From Nocardia xishanensis NBRC 101358 (GTDB taxonomy: Bacteria; Actinomycetota; Actinomycetes; Mycobacteriales; Mycobacteriaceae): a stretch of DNA of 64,000 nucleotides. Both the position numbers and the translations under genes were made by a program. The notes beneath the pieces were generated by a model. It had not been told where the DNA came from. It saw only the letters and a list, made by a program, of their open reading frames with translations, and did not search any database. The stretch covers positions 62,001-126,000 of the forward strand of contig NZ_BDCF01000006.1 in assembly GCF_001613365.1 (NCBI RefSeq), in the 5' to 3' direction. Shown here piece after piece: positions 1 to 9,421 of this stretch. Position 1 is the first letter of the stretch. Each line of letters begins with the position of its first letter.

Positions 1-1
1 C

Positions 2-1489
2 ATCATCCTGATCGCCGCGACCAACCGCCCCGACATCCTCGACCCCGCGCTGCTGCGCCCCGGCCGCTTCGACCGGCAGATCCCGGTGGGCAACCCCGAC
101 CTGGCCGGCCGCCGCGCGATCCTGCGGGTGCACTCGCAGGGCAAGCCGATCTCCACCGAGGCCGACCTGGACGGCCTGGCCAAGCGGACCGTCGGCATGT
201 CCGGCGCCGACCTGGCGAACGTCATCAACGAGGCCGCGTTGCTCACCGCGCGTGAGAACGGCGCGGTCATCACCGGTGAGGCGCTGGAGGAATCCGTCGA
301 CCGCGTGATCGGCGGCCCGCGTCGCAAGAGCCGCATCATCAGCGAGCACGAGAAGAAGATCACCGCCTACCACGAGGGCGGCCACACACTGGCCGCCTGG
401 GCGATGCCCGACATCGAGCCGGTCTACAAGGTCACCATCCTGGCCCGCGGCCGCACCGGCGGCCACGCCATGACGGTGCCCGAGGACGACAAGGGCCTGA
501 TGACCCGCTCGGAGATGATCGCCCGCCTGGTCATGGCGATGGGCGGCCGCGCGGCCGAGGAACTGGTGTTCCACGAGCCGACCACCGGCGCGTCCTCCGA
601 CATCGACCAGGCCACCAAGATCGCTCGCGCGATGGTCACCGAGTACGGCATGAGCGCGCGCCTCGGCGCGGTCCGCTACGGCCAGGAGCAGGGCGACCCG
701 TTCCTCGGCCGGTCCATGGGTATGGGCTCGGACTACTCGCACGAGGTCGCCCGCGAGATCGACGAGGAGGTGCGCAACCTCATCGAGGCCGCGCACACCG
801 AGGCGTGGGCGATTCTGAACGAGTACCGCGACGTGCTCGACGAGCTGGCCACCGCGCTGCTGGAGCGCGAGACCCTGCACCGCAAGGATCTCGAGGAGCT
901 CCTCGCCGCGGTGGAGAAGCGCCCGAGGATCACCGCGTTCAACGATTTCGGCGAGCGCGTCCCGTCGGACAAGCCGCCGGTGAAGACGCCGGGCGAGCTG
1001 GCCGCCGAACGCGGCGAGTCCTGGCCGCCGGAGCCGGTGCAGCCGTCGCTGGCCGCCGCCACGCAGCGGGAGCCCGTGCCTGCCAACGGTTATCCGCAGG
1101 AGGGCCGCCAGCCCGAGCCGCAGTACGGCTATCCGGGCCAGCCCGCGGCGGGCGGCTACGCCGCGCCGCACGCGCCGACCCAGGCGTACCCGCGCCAGGG
1201 CGGCACGCACGGCTCGCGTCCGGACTACGGCGCTCCGGCCGGTTGGTCGGCGCCTGGCTGGCCGCCGCGGGAGGAACCGCAGGAGCCCGCCGGGCAGCCG
1301 GGTTACGGCGGTTGGGGCGGTCCGGGCGAGTCCCGGCACGGTTACCAGCCGTGGAGCAATCCGCAGCAGGGCTCTTCCGGCCAGGAGCACGGCGGCTACG
1401 GCCACGACGGCTACGAGGAGCCGGGTCGTCCCAGCCAGCGCGGTGAGGGCGAGAACCACGAGTGGGATGGACCGAACGGACGGCGCTGA
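2..1489 (+). CDS. ftsH: ATP-dependent zinc metalloprotease FtsH, 5' truncated by window edge
   Basis: Membrane-anchored AAA+ protease that degrades unstable and misassembled membrane proteins. The frame is open from base 2, so the N-terminal membrane part and Walker motifs lie outside the window. What is visible starts in the AAA second region of homology (AATNRPD, then LLRPGRFDR), followed by the zinc site HEGGH at 371-385; the family norm is HEAGH, but HEGGH is what I recall for the mycobacterial enzyme. A third zinc ligand is expected in the [12 protein letters not shown] segment. The last ~170 residues are a Pro/Gly/Tyr-rich, probably disordered tail, as in mycobacterial FtsH. It is followed directly by the folate genes, the order known in mycobacteria. 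Confidence 0.97.
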   Translation: MILIAATNRPDILDPALLRPGRFDRQIPVGNPDLAGRRAILRVHSQGKPISTEADLDGLAKRTVGMSGADLANVINEAALLTARENGAVITGEALEESVDRVIGGPRRKSRIISEHEKKITAYHEGGHTLAAWAMPDIEPVYKVTILARGRTGGHAMTVPEDDKGLMTRSEMIARLVMAMGGRAAEELVFHEPTTGASSDIDQATKIARAMVTEYGMSARLGAVRYGQEQGDPFLGRSMGMGSDYSHEVAREIDEEVRNLIEAAHTEAWAILNEYRDVLDELATALLERETLHRKDLEELLAAVEKRPRITAFNDFGERVPSDKPPVKTPGELAAERGESWPPEPVQPSLAAATQREPVPANGYPQEGRQPEPQYGYPGQPAAGGYAAPHAPTQAYPRQGGTHGSRPDYGAPAGWSAPGWPPREEPQEPAGQPGYGGWGGPGESRHGYQPWSNPQQGSSGQEHGGYGHDGYEEPGRPSQRGEGENHEWDGPNGRR

Positions 1490-1562
1490 GCGAGCGCCGA
1501 TTACGCTCGACCATCGGGGTGCCGAGAGATTGCCGGTGCCTGAGATTTTGGAGGTGTCCTCG

Positions 1563-2246
1563 TTGTCGGCCAACTATCAAGCCGTCGACTCGGCGCTCAA
1601 CGGTCGCGACGAGATCGAGCGCTACGGATCTGTGCCTGCGCCGACCGAGCCCGAGCTGGTCGCACTGGAGACCGGGCGGCCGTTCGACCAGCAGCGCGCC
1701 GAAGCCGCTGTCCGGGAATTGCTGATCGCGATCGGTGAGGACCCGGACCGCCCCGGTCTGATCGAGACGCCCGGGCGAGTCGCCCGGGCCTACCGGGAGA
1801 CCTTCGCCGGGCTCTACCAGGAGCCGGACGCGGTGCTGAACACCACGTTCGACGAGGGGCATCAGGAGCTCGTGCTGGTACGCGACATTCCGATGTACTC
1901 CACCTGCGAACATCACCTGGTGTCGTTCCACGGCGTCGCCCATGTCGGGTACATCCCCGGCGAGCACGGCCGGGTCACCGGACTGTCCAAGCTGGCCAGG
2001 CTGGTCGACCTCTACGCCAAGCGCCCGCAGGTGCAGGAGCGGCTGACCAGCCAGATCGCCGACGCCGTCATGCGCAAGCTGGAACCGCGCGGCGCGATCG
2101 TCGTGGTCGAGGCCGAGCACCTGTGCATGGCCATGCGCGGCATCCGCAAGCCGGGTGCGAGCACCACCACCTCGGCCGTGCGCGGCCTGCTGCAAACCAG
2201 CGCCGCCTCGCGCGCCGAGGCACTCGAACTGATCCTGCGCCGGTGA
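1563..2246 (+). CDS. folE: GTP cyclohydrolase I
   Basis: Zinc enzyme converting GTP to 7,8-dihydroneopterin triphosphate, the first step of tetrahydrofolate synthesis. Zinc ligands are visible in STCEHHLVS and HLCMAMRG, and the C-terminal half is nearly canonical (VHVGYIPG-like, KRPQVQERL). The frame is open upstream to a GTG at 1443 inside ftsH, but I chose the TTG at 1563 because GGAGG at 1550-1554 lies 8 nt ahead and the extra residues resemble no GTP cyclohydrolase; an ATG at 1467 is another option. This gives 227 residues against about 200 for the mycobacterial enzyme. First gene of a folE-folP-folB-folK run. Confidence 0.93.
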   Translation: MSANYQAVDSALNGRDEIERYGSVPAPTEPELVALETGRPFDQQRAEAAVRELLIAIGEDPDRPGLIETPGRVARAYRETFAGLYQEPDAVLNTTFDEGHQELVLVRDIPMYSTCEHHLVSFHGVAHVGYIPGEHGRVTGLSKLARLVDLYAKRPQVQERLTSQIADAVMRKLEPRGAIVVVEAEHLCMAMRGIRKPGASTTTSAVRGLLQTSAASRAEALELILRR

Positions 2247-2257
2247 GGGAGGACGCG

Positions 2258-3136
2258 GTGTCCGGTCGCACGAACCTCATAGCGCGCGGCGGCCGCCGCT
2301 GCGTGGTGATGGGCGTCGTGAACGTCACCAGCGATTCGTTCTCCGACGGCGGCCGCTATCTCGATCGCGGGCTGGCCATCGAGCACGGCATCGAGCTCTA
2401 CCGGGCAGGCGCCGACATCATCGACGTCGGCGGCGAGTCGACCAGGCCGGGCGCCGACCGCGTCGACCCGGAGACCGAGGCGGCCAGGGTCGCGCCGGTC
2501 ATCCGCGGTCTGGTGGCGGCGGGCGTGCCGACCAGCGTCGACACCATGCGCGCGAGCGTGGCCGAGGCGGCGCTGAACGCCGGTGTCTCGGTGGTCAACG
2601 ACGTCTCCGGTGGTCGCGCCGATCCCGACATGGTGAAAGTCGTTGCGGCCGCTGATGTTCCGTGGATCCTCATGCACTGGCGGGCGGGCGCGGACTACCG
2701 GCACACCGGTCCGGCGGATCACTACGACGACGTCGTGGCGGAGGTGCGCGCCGAGCTTGCCGCCCAGGTCGAGCTGGCCGTCGCCGCGGGCGTCGACCGA
2801 TCGCGACTGATTCTCGATCCCGGTCTGGGTTTCGCCAAGAACGCCGACCACAACTGGGCCCTGCTCGGCGCGTTGCCCGAATTCGTCGCCGACGGCCTGC
2901 CGATACTCATCGGCGCCTCACGCAAACGTTTCCTCGGCGCCCTGCTCGCCGACGCCGACGGCCCGCGGCCGCCGGACGGTAGGGAGGTCGCCACCGCCAC
3001 GGTCTCGGCCCTGGCCGCTCTGCACGGCGCCTGGGGAGTTCGCGTGCACGACGTGCGCGCCTCCCTGGACGCGATCGCCGTCACCGACGCCTGGCAGCGT
3101 GCCGCCCGGCCGATCTCGCGAGGAGCCATCGGATGA
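2258..3136 (+). CDS. folP: Dihydropteroate synthase
   Basis: Condenses 6-hydroxymethyl-dihydropterin pyrophosphate with p-aminobenzoate to dihydropteroate; the sulfonamide target. TIM-barrel family landmarks: [11 protein letters not shown] near the N terminus, [10 protein letters not shown], the SVDT segment, VNDVSGG, and the C-terminal [10 protein letters not shown] loop. The start is a GTG at 2258 preceded by the purine-rich GAGGGAGGA; the frame is open further upstream but that part overlaps folE. About 292 residues, normal for the family. The stop codon overlaps the folB start (ATGA), so translation is probably coupled. Confidence 0.95.
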   Translation: MSGRTNLIARGGRRCVVMGVVNVTSDSFSDGGRYLDRGLAIEHGIELYRAGADIIDVGGESTRPGADRVDPETEAARVAPVIRGLVAAGVPTSVDTMRASVAEAALNAGVSVVNDVSGGRADPDMVKVVAAADVPWILMHWRAGADYRHTGPADHYDDVVAEVRAELAAQVELAVAAGVDRSRLILDPGLGFAKNADHNWALLGALPEFVADGLPILIGASRKRFLGALLADADGPRPPDGREVATATVSALAALHGAWGVRVHDVRASLDAIAVTDAWQRAARPISRGAIG

Positions 3137-3570
3137 ATCCGCCCACCGCACCGGTGACCCGTGAGGGCCGACCGGGGGAGCAAGGCGCGCTGCCCTCGGG
3201 GCCCGACCGGATCGAACTACGTGGACTACGTGCTTTCGGGCACCACGGGGTCTTCGAGCACGAGCGACGCGACGGGCAGGAGTTCGTCGTGGATCTCACC
3301 GTGTGGGTGGATTTCACGACGGCCGCCGCCTCGGACGACCTGGCCGCCACAGTGGATTACGGTGCGCTGGCCGAGCGCGCGGTGCGGATCGTGCAGGGCC
3401 CGCCGCGCAATCTGATCGAGACGGTGGTCGCCGAGATCGCCGACGACGTGATGACCGATCCGCGCATCCGCGCGGTGGAGGCGGTGGTGCACAAGCCGTC
3501 CGCTCCGATCCCGCACACCTTCGTCGATGTGCGCGTGGTGACCGCACGCGTCCGCGAGGGCGCCGAATGA
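3133..3570 (+). CDS. folB: Dihydroneopterin aldolase
   Basis: Cleaves 7,8-dihydroneopterin to 6-hydroxymethyl-dihydropterin and glycolaldehyde. The conserved core [19 protein letters not shown] is seen after a ~25-residue N-terminal extension; other landmarks are [10 protein letters not shown] and the C-terminal [12 protein letters not shown]. Its ATG overlaps the folP stop by ATGA and its own stop overlaps folK, placing it inside a tightly coupled folate operon. 145 residues, slightly longer than the usual ~120 because of the N-terminal extension. A later start cannot be excluded. Confidence 0.94.
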   Translation: MNPPTAPVTREGRPGEQGALPSGPDRIELRGLRAFGHHGVFEHERRDGQEFVVDLTVWVDFTTAAASDDLAATVDYGALAERAVRIVQGPPRNLIETVVAEIADDVMTDPRIRAVEAVVHKPSAPIPHTFVDVRVVTARVREGAE

Positions 3571-4115
3571 GCCGCGCCGTCCTGTCGATCGGCTCGAACA
3601 TGGGGGACCGTCTCGCGCAGCTGCGCAGCGTCGTCGACGGGCTCGCGGACCGCGTCGTCGCGGTGTCGCCGGTCTACTCGACCGCGCCGTGGGGCGGCGT
3701 CGATCAGGACGATTTCCTCAATGCGATTGTGTTGGTGGACGATCCGGAGCTGGACTGTCTCGGCTGGCTGCGCAGCGGGCAGGCCTTCGAGCGGGCCGCG
3801 CACCGGGTACGCGAAGTGCGTTGGGGCGCACGCACTCTCGACGTGGACGTGGTGTGGTGCGCCGAACCGGGTCCTGCCGGGCCGGTGCCGTGCGTCAGCG
3901 CTGATCCGGAGCTGACGCTGCCGCATCCGCAGGCGCACAACCGGGCCTTCGTGCTGATCCCGTGGCTGGACGTGGAACCCGAGGCGCGGCTGAGCGTCGA
4001 TGACGTCGACCGGCCGATCCGGGAATGGCTCGCGGCGCTCGACGCCGACGAGCGGGCGGGAGTGCACCGGACCGAGTTGTCGCTGCACCGAACCGCAGGG
4101 GGAGCCGCGTCGTGA
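3567..4115 (+). CDS. folK: 2-amino-4-hydroxy-6-hydroxymethyldihydropteridine pyrophosphokinase
   Basis: Transfers pyrophosphate from ATP to 6-hydroxymethyl-dihydropterin, feeding FolP. HPPK features are clear: SIGSNMGDR at the N terminus, [11 protein letters not shown], the [14 protein letters not shown] block carrying the metal-binding DVD, and [16 protein letters not shown]. The ATG at 3567 overlaps the folB stop. 182 residues, a typical length. The last coding bases overlap the GTG of the following DUF3180 gene by 4 nt. Confidence 0.95.
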   Translation: MSRAVLSIGSNMGDRLAQLRSVVDGLADRVVAVSPVYSTAPWGGVDQDDFLNAIVLVDDPELDCLGWLRSGQAFERAAHRVREVRWGARTLDVDVVWCAEPGPAGPVPCVSADPELTLPHPQAHNRAFVLIPWLDVEPEARLSVDDVDRPIREWLAALDADERAGVHRTELSLHRTAGGAAS

Positions 4116-4588
4116 AGCTCAAGCCGACCCGCGCGCTCGACCTGCTGGCCAACGTGCTGATCGCCGCCGTCGTCGCGTGGATCGCCACCAGGGTCGCCTA
4201 CGCGAACTTCCCGCCGATCTCCGTCTTCGCGGGCGCCTCGCTGTATCCGGTGGCCGCCATCGAGGTGGTGCTCGGCTTCGTCATCCGCGCCAGGGTCAAC
4301 GACCAGGAGATCGGGGACGGCAGGCATCAGTTGCATCCGATCACCGCCGCGCGCGCCGTGGCGTTGGCGAAGGCGTCGCTGCAGGTAGGTTCGATCGCGG
4401 CAGGCGTCTGGCTCGGGTTCCTGTGCTGGGTCTTCCCGCAGCGCGGCACGTTGCGCGCGGCCGCGGCGGATTCGCCGGGCGCGATCGTCGGCATGCTGGC
4501 GGGCATCGCGCTGGTCGCCGCCGCGCTGTGGCTCGAGTATTGCTGCCGGGCGCCCGACGAGCCGCCGGACGAACCGGCAACTACTTAG
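4112..4588 (+). CDS. DUF3180 membrane protein
   Basis: Small integral membrane protein of unknown function, found after folK in many Actinobacteria, as here. Four hydrophobic segments are visible: around LLANVLIAAVVAW, SLYPVAAIEVVLGFVI, SLQVGSIAAGVWLGFLCWVF and AIVGMLAGIALVAAALWL, with a charged RARVNDQEIGDGRHQLHPI loop. The GTG start at 4112 overlaps the folK stop, so it is probably translated from the folate mRNA. Its role is unknown; genomic association with folate synthesis is the only clue. Confidence 0.85.
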   Translation: MKLKPTRALDLLANVLIAAVVAWIATRVAYANFPPISVFAGASLYPVAAIEVVLGFVIRARVNDQEIGDGRHQLHPITAARAVALAKASLQVGSIAAGVWLGFLCWVFPQRGTLRAAAADSPGAIVGMLAGIALVAAALWLEYCCRAPDEPPDEPATT

Positions 4589-4645
4589 CAATTATTCCGG
4601 ATGGAAGTGACCGACCAGTTTCTGGGCGAGGCCCGCCAACCCCGC

Positions 4646-4651
4646 TACCCT
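4646..4651 (+). promoter_or_regulatory. -10 element of a leaderless promoter for the DUF6779 gene
   Basis: TACCCT fits TANNNT and lies 7 nt before the ATG at 4659, with no Shine-Dalgarno sequence. The mRNA probably begins at the start codon. Confidence 0.55.
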
Positions 4652-4658
4652 GGCGTGC

Positions 4659-5774
4659 ATGGTTTCACCCTCCCGTAGCAGCACTTCCCGTCAATCGCGG
4701 GATCAAGCGGGAAAACTGTTCGTCGGCGCTGTGATTCTGCTCGGTCTGATTGCCAGTGTTTTCCTGGTGTTCAGCAACAGCCTGCAGTTCATCAGGATCG
4801 GTCTGATCGCCGCTCTGTGGGCGGCCGCGATCGGCGCGCTCGCCGCCACCAAGTACCGCAAAGACGCCGATGTGGACAAGGCGAAGGTGCGTGACCTGCA
4901 GACGGTGTACGAACTCCAGCTCGAGCGCGAGATCACGGCGCGCCGCGAATACGAGCTCGGGGTCGAGGCAAGGGTGCGCGAGGAAGTGGGCGCCGACGCC
5001 GCGGAGCTGGCCGCGCTGCGGGCCGAGCTGACGGTGCTGCGACAGAGTCTGCAACGCCTCTTCGACGGCGATCTGCCGACGGATCGCCCCGCACTGCGCG
5101 CCGACGCCACCCGGATCCAGGAACTGCCGAGCGGTTACGGCGCTCCGGCGAACGGTAGCTCCGCGAATGCCAACGGATGGGCCGGTCCGCAGCAGCAGCA
5201 ATCGCGCAGCGCGGTCACCCCGATCTTCGAATCCGGCCACCCGGAACCGCCCGCCTTCGCCAGCCCGTTCGACGATCCGGTCACCGCCGAGACCGCCATC
5301 GTCTCGGCCGATGACTACCCCGAAGACGACTATCCCGGCGACGATTACGACGACGAGTACGACGACTACGCGGACGCCGAATACTCGAACGGCCAGTACG
5401 CGACCACCCCGTACCCGACTGGCCGGCCCCAGAACGGGTACCGGCACGACACAACCGGCGACCGCACCGACGCACCAGAACCGGCGCACGCCCCCGGCGG
5501 CTGGTCCGACGCCTTCACCGACCCGGCCGAGCGCGAAGAAGCACCCGCCGAACCATCCGTCCCCCCGCGCCTTCCCCCGATGGACGGCGACCCCGCCCCG
5601 CGCCCGACCATCGGCCCGCTGCCAACCCCCCAGCCAGGCCCCACCGTCGGCACCGCGGGCTCCCGCCGTCGCCGCCGCGACGACACCGACACCGACTCGG
5701 GCAACTCCTCCCGCCGACTATCCGTCGCCGAAATCATGGCCAACCTCCAGTCGGAACAGAACGGCCGCGGCTAA
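4659..5774 (+). CDS. DUF6779-like membrane protein with coiled coil and disordered acidic tail
   Basis: Predicted inner-membrane protein of unknown function, corresponding by position to M. tuberculosis Rv3604c. Two adjacent hydrophobic segments (VGAVILLGLIASVFLVF and IGLIAALWAAAIGAL) are followed by a charged helix of ~80 residues rich in Glu/Arg/Ala, likely a coiled coil. The remaining ~220 residues are low-complexity Pro/Gly/Asp/Tyr with a DDYPGDDYDDEYDDY-type acidic stretch. The ATG at 4659 sits 7 nt after a TACCCT -10 box. 371 residues. No catalytic motif is visible; a scaffold-type role is only a guess. Confidence 0.8.
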   Translation: MVSPSRSSTSRQSRDQAGKLFVGAVILLGLIASVFLVFSNSLQFIRIGLIAALWAAAIGALAATKYRKDADVDKAKVRDLQTVYELQLEREITARREYELGVEARVREEVGADAAELAALRAELTVLRQSLQRLFDGDLPTDRPALRADATRIQELPSGYGAPANGSSANANGWAGPQQQQSRSAVTPIFESGHPEPPAFASPFDDPVTAETAIVSADDYPEDDYPGDDYDDEYDDYADAEYSNGQYATTPYPTGRPQNGYRHDTTGDRTDAPEPAHAPGGWSDAFTDPAEREEAPAEPSVPPRLPPMDGDPAPRPTIGPLPTPQPGPTVGTAGSRRRRRDDTDTDSGNSSRRLSVAEIMANLQSEQNGRG

Positions 5775-5861
5775 CCCCGGGACACGAACACGGCGAACCC
5801 CGGACCCAACCTCACGCTCCACGCACCACTGGACCACCAACAGGGCGAGTCTTACGAGCCC

Positions 5862-5955
5862 GTTCGCGGCCGTCTCGTTTCCGAGCGGTCGAAGCGCATG
5901 CGCCGCAGGCGCGAGTCTCGACCGCTCGGAAACGAGACATAAGGGGGCCGCGAAC
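5862..5955 (+). repeat. Long inverted repeat, probable terminator or palindromic intergenic element
   Basis: The arms 5872-5892 and 5918-5938 are a perfect 21-nt inverted repeat with a 25-nt GC-rich loop. Outside a 7-nt spacer on the right side, 10 more bases pair (5862-5871 with 5946-5955). It fills much of the 320-nt gap between two co-directional genes. There is no U-tract, so it may act as an unusual terminator, an mRNA-stabilising hairpin or a repetitive element. Confidence 0.7.
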
Positions 5956-6097
5956 CCGCGCGCGCCAGCGCGCCAAGAACACTGTTCTTCAAATCACGCT
6001 CGGGGGGCATGGCATCGGCAAACTTCGGGCCGATATCCTCGGGTCGTAACGTCTGGTACCCGCGGCGCGGGACTGGAACGACATCGAGAGGACAGTG

Positions 6098-7045
6098 TTG
6101 ACCTCGAGAAGTGTGACTTCTGACAATGCGACTTCGGGCTACGACCCTGCGCCCGCACGCCTGACGGTGGGAATCGTCTCGGCGGGACGCGTGGGTTCCG
6201 CGCTCGGCGCCGCGCTCGAGCGAGCCGGGCACGTGGTGTTCGGCGTCTCGGCCATTTCCGATGCTTCCAAGCATCGCGCCCGGCTTCGGCTGCCCGATTC
6301 GGAGATCTTGCCGGTCGAGGAGGTCGCCGCACGCAGCGAGCTGTTGCTGCTCGCGGTGCCCGATGCCGAACTGGCCGGCCTAACGCGCGGTCTGGCGTCC
6401 GCGGGCGCGGTCCGGCGCGGCACCATCGTGGCGCACACGTCGGGCGCGAACGGTGTCGGCGTGCTCGCGCCCTTGGCCGAGATCGGCGCGCTGCCGCTGG
6501 CGATCCACCCCGCGATGACCTTCACCGGCCACGACGAGGACATCAGCAGGTTGGGCAACGCCTGCTTCGGCATCACCGCGGCCGACGACATCGGTTACGC
6601 GATCGCGCAGTCACTGGTGATCGAGATGGGCGGTGAGCCGGTGCGCGTGTCCGAGGAGAACCGGGCGCTGTATCACGCGGCGCTCGCGCACGGCAGCAAC
6701 CATCTGGTGACGGTCGTGCTCGACGCGGTGGACGCGTTGCGCGAGGCGCTGTCCGGTCCCGGCCTGCTCGGTCAGCAGATCGTGGACGACCAGCCGAACG
6801 GTCTGGCCGAGCGCCTGCTCGCCCCGCTCGCTTCGGCGGCCCTGGACAACGCGCTGCGCCGCGGGCAGGCCGCGCTGACCGGACCGGTGGCGCGCGGTGA
6901 CGCCGAGGCCGTCGCGGCCCACCTCGACGCGATGGCCGCCGTGGACGACCGGCTCGCCGCCGGGTATCGCGCCATGTCGCTGCGCACCGCGGAACGAGCC
7001 AAGACCAATCCCGACCTGATCGAGCTTCTGGAAGGACGCCGTTGA
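6098..7045 (+). CDS. Rossmann-fold DUF2520 protein (putative NAD(P)-dependent reductase) upstream of panC
   Basis: The N-terminal dinucleotide-binding motif [18 protein letters not shown] is followed by AVPDAEL, HTSGANG and IHPAMTFTG, and by a helical C-terminal domain matching DUF2520. It corresponds to Rv3603c, next to panC in mycobacteria. The context suggests a link to pantothenate synthesis, possibly ketopantoate reduction, but that is inference: similarity to PanE is only at the fold level. The start is uncertain: GAGAGGA at 6086-6092 fits the TTG at 6098 better than the GTG at 6095, and a GTG at 6113 is also possible. The stop overlaps the panC ATG. Confidence 0.85.
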   Translation: MTSRSVTSDNATSGYDPAPARLTVGIVSAGRVGSALGAALERAGHVVFGVSAISDASKHRARLRLPDSEILPVEEVAARSELLLLAVPDAELAGLTRGLASAGAVRRGTIVAHTSGANGVGVLAPLAEIGALPLAIHPAMTFTGHDEDISRLGNACFGITAADDIGYAIAQSLVIEMGGEPVRVSEENRALYHAALAHGSNHLVTVVLDAVDALREALSGPGLLGQQIVDDQPNGLAERLLAPLASAALDNALRRGQAALTGPVARGDAEAVAAHLDAMAAVDDRLAAGYRAMSLRTAERAKTNPDLIELLEGRR

Positions 7046-7971
7046 TGGATCCGAAATTGCGCGGCGCCTACCGGCCCGGCGAACTGACCGTGCACCACGA
7101 CCCCGGCGTGCTCGCCTCGGTCGCGAAGGCGCTGCGCGGCGTCGGCCGCACCGTCGGCCTCGTGCCGACCATGGGCGCGCTGCACGAGGGTCACCTGGAG
7201 ATCGTGCGCCGCGCCAAGCGGACCAATCAGGTGGTGATCGTCTCGATCTTCGTCAACCCGCTGCAGTTCGCCGCGAACGAGGATCTGGACAAGTACCCGC
7301 GCACCCTCGACGCCGACGTGGAGTTGCTGCGCGCCGAGGGCGTCGACCTGGTGTTCGCCCCGAGCGCGTCCGACATGTACCCCGACGGTCCGCGCACCAC
7401 GGTGCAGCCGGGTCCGGTCGGCGCTGAACTGGAAGGCGCGAGCCGCCCGACGCATTTCGCGGGCATGCTCACCGTGGTGGCCAAGCTGCTGCAGATCGCG
7501 CGGCCGAGCGAGGCGTTCTTCGGCGAGAAGGATTACCAGCAACTCACGCTGATCCGGCAGATGGTGCGCGACTTGAACTTCGACGTGAAGATCGTCGCGA
7601 TCCCGACCGTGCGCGAGCAGGACGGTCTCGCGCTCTCCTCGCGCAACCGCTACCTCGATCCCGCGCAGCGCGAGGCCGCGCTGGCGCTCTCCGCCGCGCT
7701 GTCGGCGGGCAGGCACGCGGGCGGTCTCGGCGCCGATGGCGTGCTCGCCGCCGCCCGCGCCGTGCTCGAGGCCGCGCCGGGCGTCGACGTCGACTATCTC
7801 GAAGTGCGTTCCTCGACCCTCGGCCCGGCACCCGTCTCCGGCAACGCCCGGCTGCTCGTCGCCGCCAAGGTCGGCGCCACCCGGCTGATCGACAACGTCG
7901 CCGTCACCCTCGGCGCCCCGATCGACGGGCACCCAAATCTCGCATCCAAGCCGGAACCGGCAGCTTTCTAG
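7045..7971 (+). CDS. panC: Pantothenate synthetase
   Basis: ATP-dependent condensation of pantoate and beta-alanine. The nucleotidyltransferase signature [10 protein letters not shown] lies near residues 41-50; other family blocks are [16 protein letters not shown], and LSSRNRYL (the second ATP-site motif). The ATG at 7045 overlaps the preceding stop in TGATG; a TTG at 7042 is less likely. 308 residues, normal. It is directly followed by panD, which makes its beta-alanine substrate, and then coaX, the next enzyme of coenzyme A synthesis. Confidence 0.96.
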   Translation: MDPKLRGAYRPGELTVHHDPGVLASVAKALRGVGRTVGLVPTMGALHEGHLEIVRRAKRTNQVVIVSIFVNPLQFAANEDLDKYPRTLDADVELLRAEGVDLVFAPSASDMYPDGPRTTVQPGPVGAELEGASRPTHFAGMLTVVAKLLQIARPSEAFFGEKDYQQLTLIRQMVRDLNFDVKIVAIPTVREQDGLALSSRNRYLDPAQREAALALSAALSAGRHAGGLGADGVLAAARAVLEAAPGVDVDYLEVRSSTLGPAPVSGNARLLVAAKVGATRLIDNVAVTLGAPIDGHPNLASKPEPAAF

Positions 7972-7987
7972 AAAGGCGACGACGAAG

Positions 7988-8407
7988 ATGTTGCGCACCA
8001 TGATGAAGTCCAAGATCCACCGGGCCACCGTGACCCACGCCGACCTGCACTACGTCGGCTCGGTGACGGTGGACCAGGATCTGCTGGACGCCGCCGATCT
8101 GCTCGAGGGCGAGCAGGTCTGCATCGTCGACATCGACAACGGCGCTCGCCTGGAGACCTACGTGATCGCGGGTGAGCGCGGTTCCGGCGTCATCGGCATC
8201 AACGGGGCCGCCGCGCACCTGGTCCATCCCGGCGACCTGGTCATCCTGATCGCCTACGGGATGATGGACGAGCAGGAGATCGCCGAATACGACCCCAAGG
8301 TGGTCTTCGTCGACGAGCGCAACCGCCCGATCGAGCTCGGCTCCGATCCGGCGCACGCCCCCGAAGGCTCCGGCCTCACCTCCCCGCGTTCGCTCACTTT
8401 CGCCTGA
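7988..8407 (+). CDS. panD: Aspartate 1-decarboxylase proenzyme
   Basis: Pyruvoyl enzyme converting L-aspartate to beta-alanine for PanC. The self-cleavage site is visible as Tyr22-Val-Gly24-Ser25, the Ser becoming the pyruvoyl group. The conserved INGAAAHL block and the downstream KVVFVDERN segment are present. 139 residues, typical for mycobacterial/nocardial enzymes with a flexible C-terminal tail. AAAGGCGA precedes the ATG. It lies 16 nt after panC in the same operon. Confidence 0.96.
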   Translation: MLRTMMKSKIHRATVTHADLHYVGSVTVDQDLLDAADLLEGEQVCIVDIDNGARLETYVIAGERGSGVIGINGAAAHLVHPGDLVILIAYGMMDEQEIAEYDPKVVFVDERNRPIELGSDPAHAPEGSGLTSPRSLTFA

Positions 8408-8436
8408 CGGGCGCCTCATCGAAAGTCGGGTGAGCA

Positions 8437-9231
8437 ATGCTGCTGGCCATCGACGTCCGCAACACCAGCATCGAGCTCGGCCTGTTCTCCGGCAGCGGCT
8501 CGCACGCCAAGCTGGCGCGGCACTGGCGGATGCACACCAATCCGTTGTTGACCGCGGACGAGTTCGCCATGCAAGTGCGCGGACTCGTCGGCGCCCAGCT
8601 GGACGAGGTGATAGGCGTCGCGGCGCTGTCGACGGTGCCGCCGGTGCTGCACGAACTGCGTGCCATGCTGGAGCGGTACTGGTCGCACGTGCCCAACGTG
8701 GTGGTGGAACCCGGTGTGCGGACGGGCATTCCGCTGCTTGTCGACAATCCCAAGGAGATCGGCGCCGACCGGATCGTGAACGCGCTCGCCGCCCAGCAGC
8801 GCTTCGGCTCGGCCGCGGTCGTCGTCGATTTCGGCACCGCCACCACGGTGGACCTGGTCTCGTCGAAGGGCGAGTTCCTCGGCGGCGTCATCGCGCCTGG
8901 CGTCGCCATCTCCAGTGAAGCGCTCATCGAGCGGGCCGCGCTGCGCCGCGTCGAGCTGGCGCGTCCGCGTTCGGTGGTCGGCAAGAACACCGTTGAGGCG
9001 ATCCAATCCGGTGCGGTGTTCGGATTCGCGGGCCTGGTGGACGGTCTCATCGACCGGATTCGGGACGAATTCGACGCCTTCGCGGGCGACGACGTGGCCG
9101 TGGTCGCCACCGGCATCAGCGCGCCGCTGATCGTGCCGGAATCGGAGACGATCGAACACCACGAGCCGCATCTGACCCTGACCGGCCTTCGCCTGGTCTA
9201 CGAACGCAACCAGCAGCGCCGCAGGTCCTGA
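8437..9231 (+). CDS. coaX: Type III pantothenate kinase
   Basis: Phosphorylates pantothenate in the first step from pantothenate to coenzyme A. ASKHA-fold landmarks: the N-terminal LLAIDVRNT phosphate loop (many CoaX have DIGNT; the Arg variant occurs in mycobacteria), [17 protein letters not shown] and GGVIAPGV. 264 residues, normal. GGGTGAG precedes the ATG. It completes the panC-panD-coaX cluster. Confidence 0.95.
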   Translation: MLLAIDVRNTSIELGLFSGSGSHAKLARHWRMHTNPLLTADEFAMQVRGLVGAQLDEVIGVAALSTVPPVLHELRAMLERYWSHVPNVVVEPGVRTGIPLLVDNPKEIGADRIVNALAAQQRFGSAAVVVDFGTATTVDLVSSKGEFLGGVIAPGVAISSEALIERAALRRVELARPRSVVGKNTVEAIQSGAVFGFAGLVDGLIDRIRDEFDAFAGDDVAVVATGISAPLIVPESETIEHHEPHLTLTGLRLVYERNQQRRRS

Positions 9232-9297
9232 TCACCGAAACCGGGGTGGGGCGTGGATCACCCTCGGAGGGACTGTTGCTCCCGCGAACACCGCTGC

Positions 9298-9303
9298 TAG
9301 ACT
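9298..9303 (+). promoter_or_regulatory. -10 element for the cysteine dioxygenase leader transcript
   Basis: TAGACT fits TANNNT. The GTG of the cysteine-containing leader frame begins 8 nt after its last base, the spacing of other leaderless genes in this window. No clear -35 box is seen. Confidence 0.6.
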
Positions 9304-9310
9304 CGCCGAC

Positions 9311-9352
9311 GTGTATTCCCGCGTGAGCACCCAGGAGTGTTGTCGAGGCTGA
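9311..9352 (+). CDS. Putative leaderless cysteine-sensing leader peptide (13 codons)
   Basis: A GTG-initiated frame encoding MYSRVSTQECCRG and then TGA, with two consecutive TGT Cys codons at 9338-9343. It lies between a TANNNT -10 box and the cysteine dioxygenase gene, with no Shine-Dalgarno, so it would be translated as a leaderless mRNA. Short leaderless frames with cysteine tracts are known to control sulfur-metabolism operons by attenuation in mycobacteria. That this one is translated and regulatory is inference, supported by the alternative hairpins that follow. Confidence 0.6.
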   Translation: MYSRVSTQECCRG

Positions 9353-9393
9353 TTCCGGCCTCGACCGATCGAGGCCGACCGCGAGTCCCTCGA
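9342..9393 (+). promoter_or_regulatory. Candidate attenuator: four segments with mutually exclusive pairings
   Basis: Segment A (9342-9349, GTCGAGGC) overlaps the second Cys codon and the last codons of the leader peptide and can pair perfectly with B (9358-9365). B (9357-9364) can instead pair with C (9369-9376) as an 8-bp stem with a CCGA loop. C can also pair with D (9388-9393), as can A. The cysteine dioxygenase ribosome binding site (GGAG, 9410-9413) lies just downstream. The position of a ribosome on the Cys codons would therefore decide which hairpin forms. Confidence 0.55.
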
Positions 9394-9421
9394 CCGATCC
9401 CCACCTCCTGGAGATGCGCTC

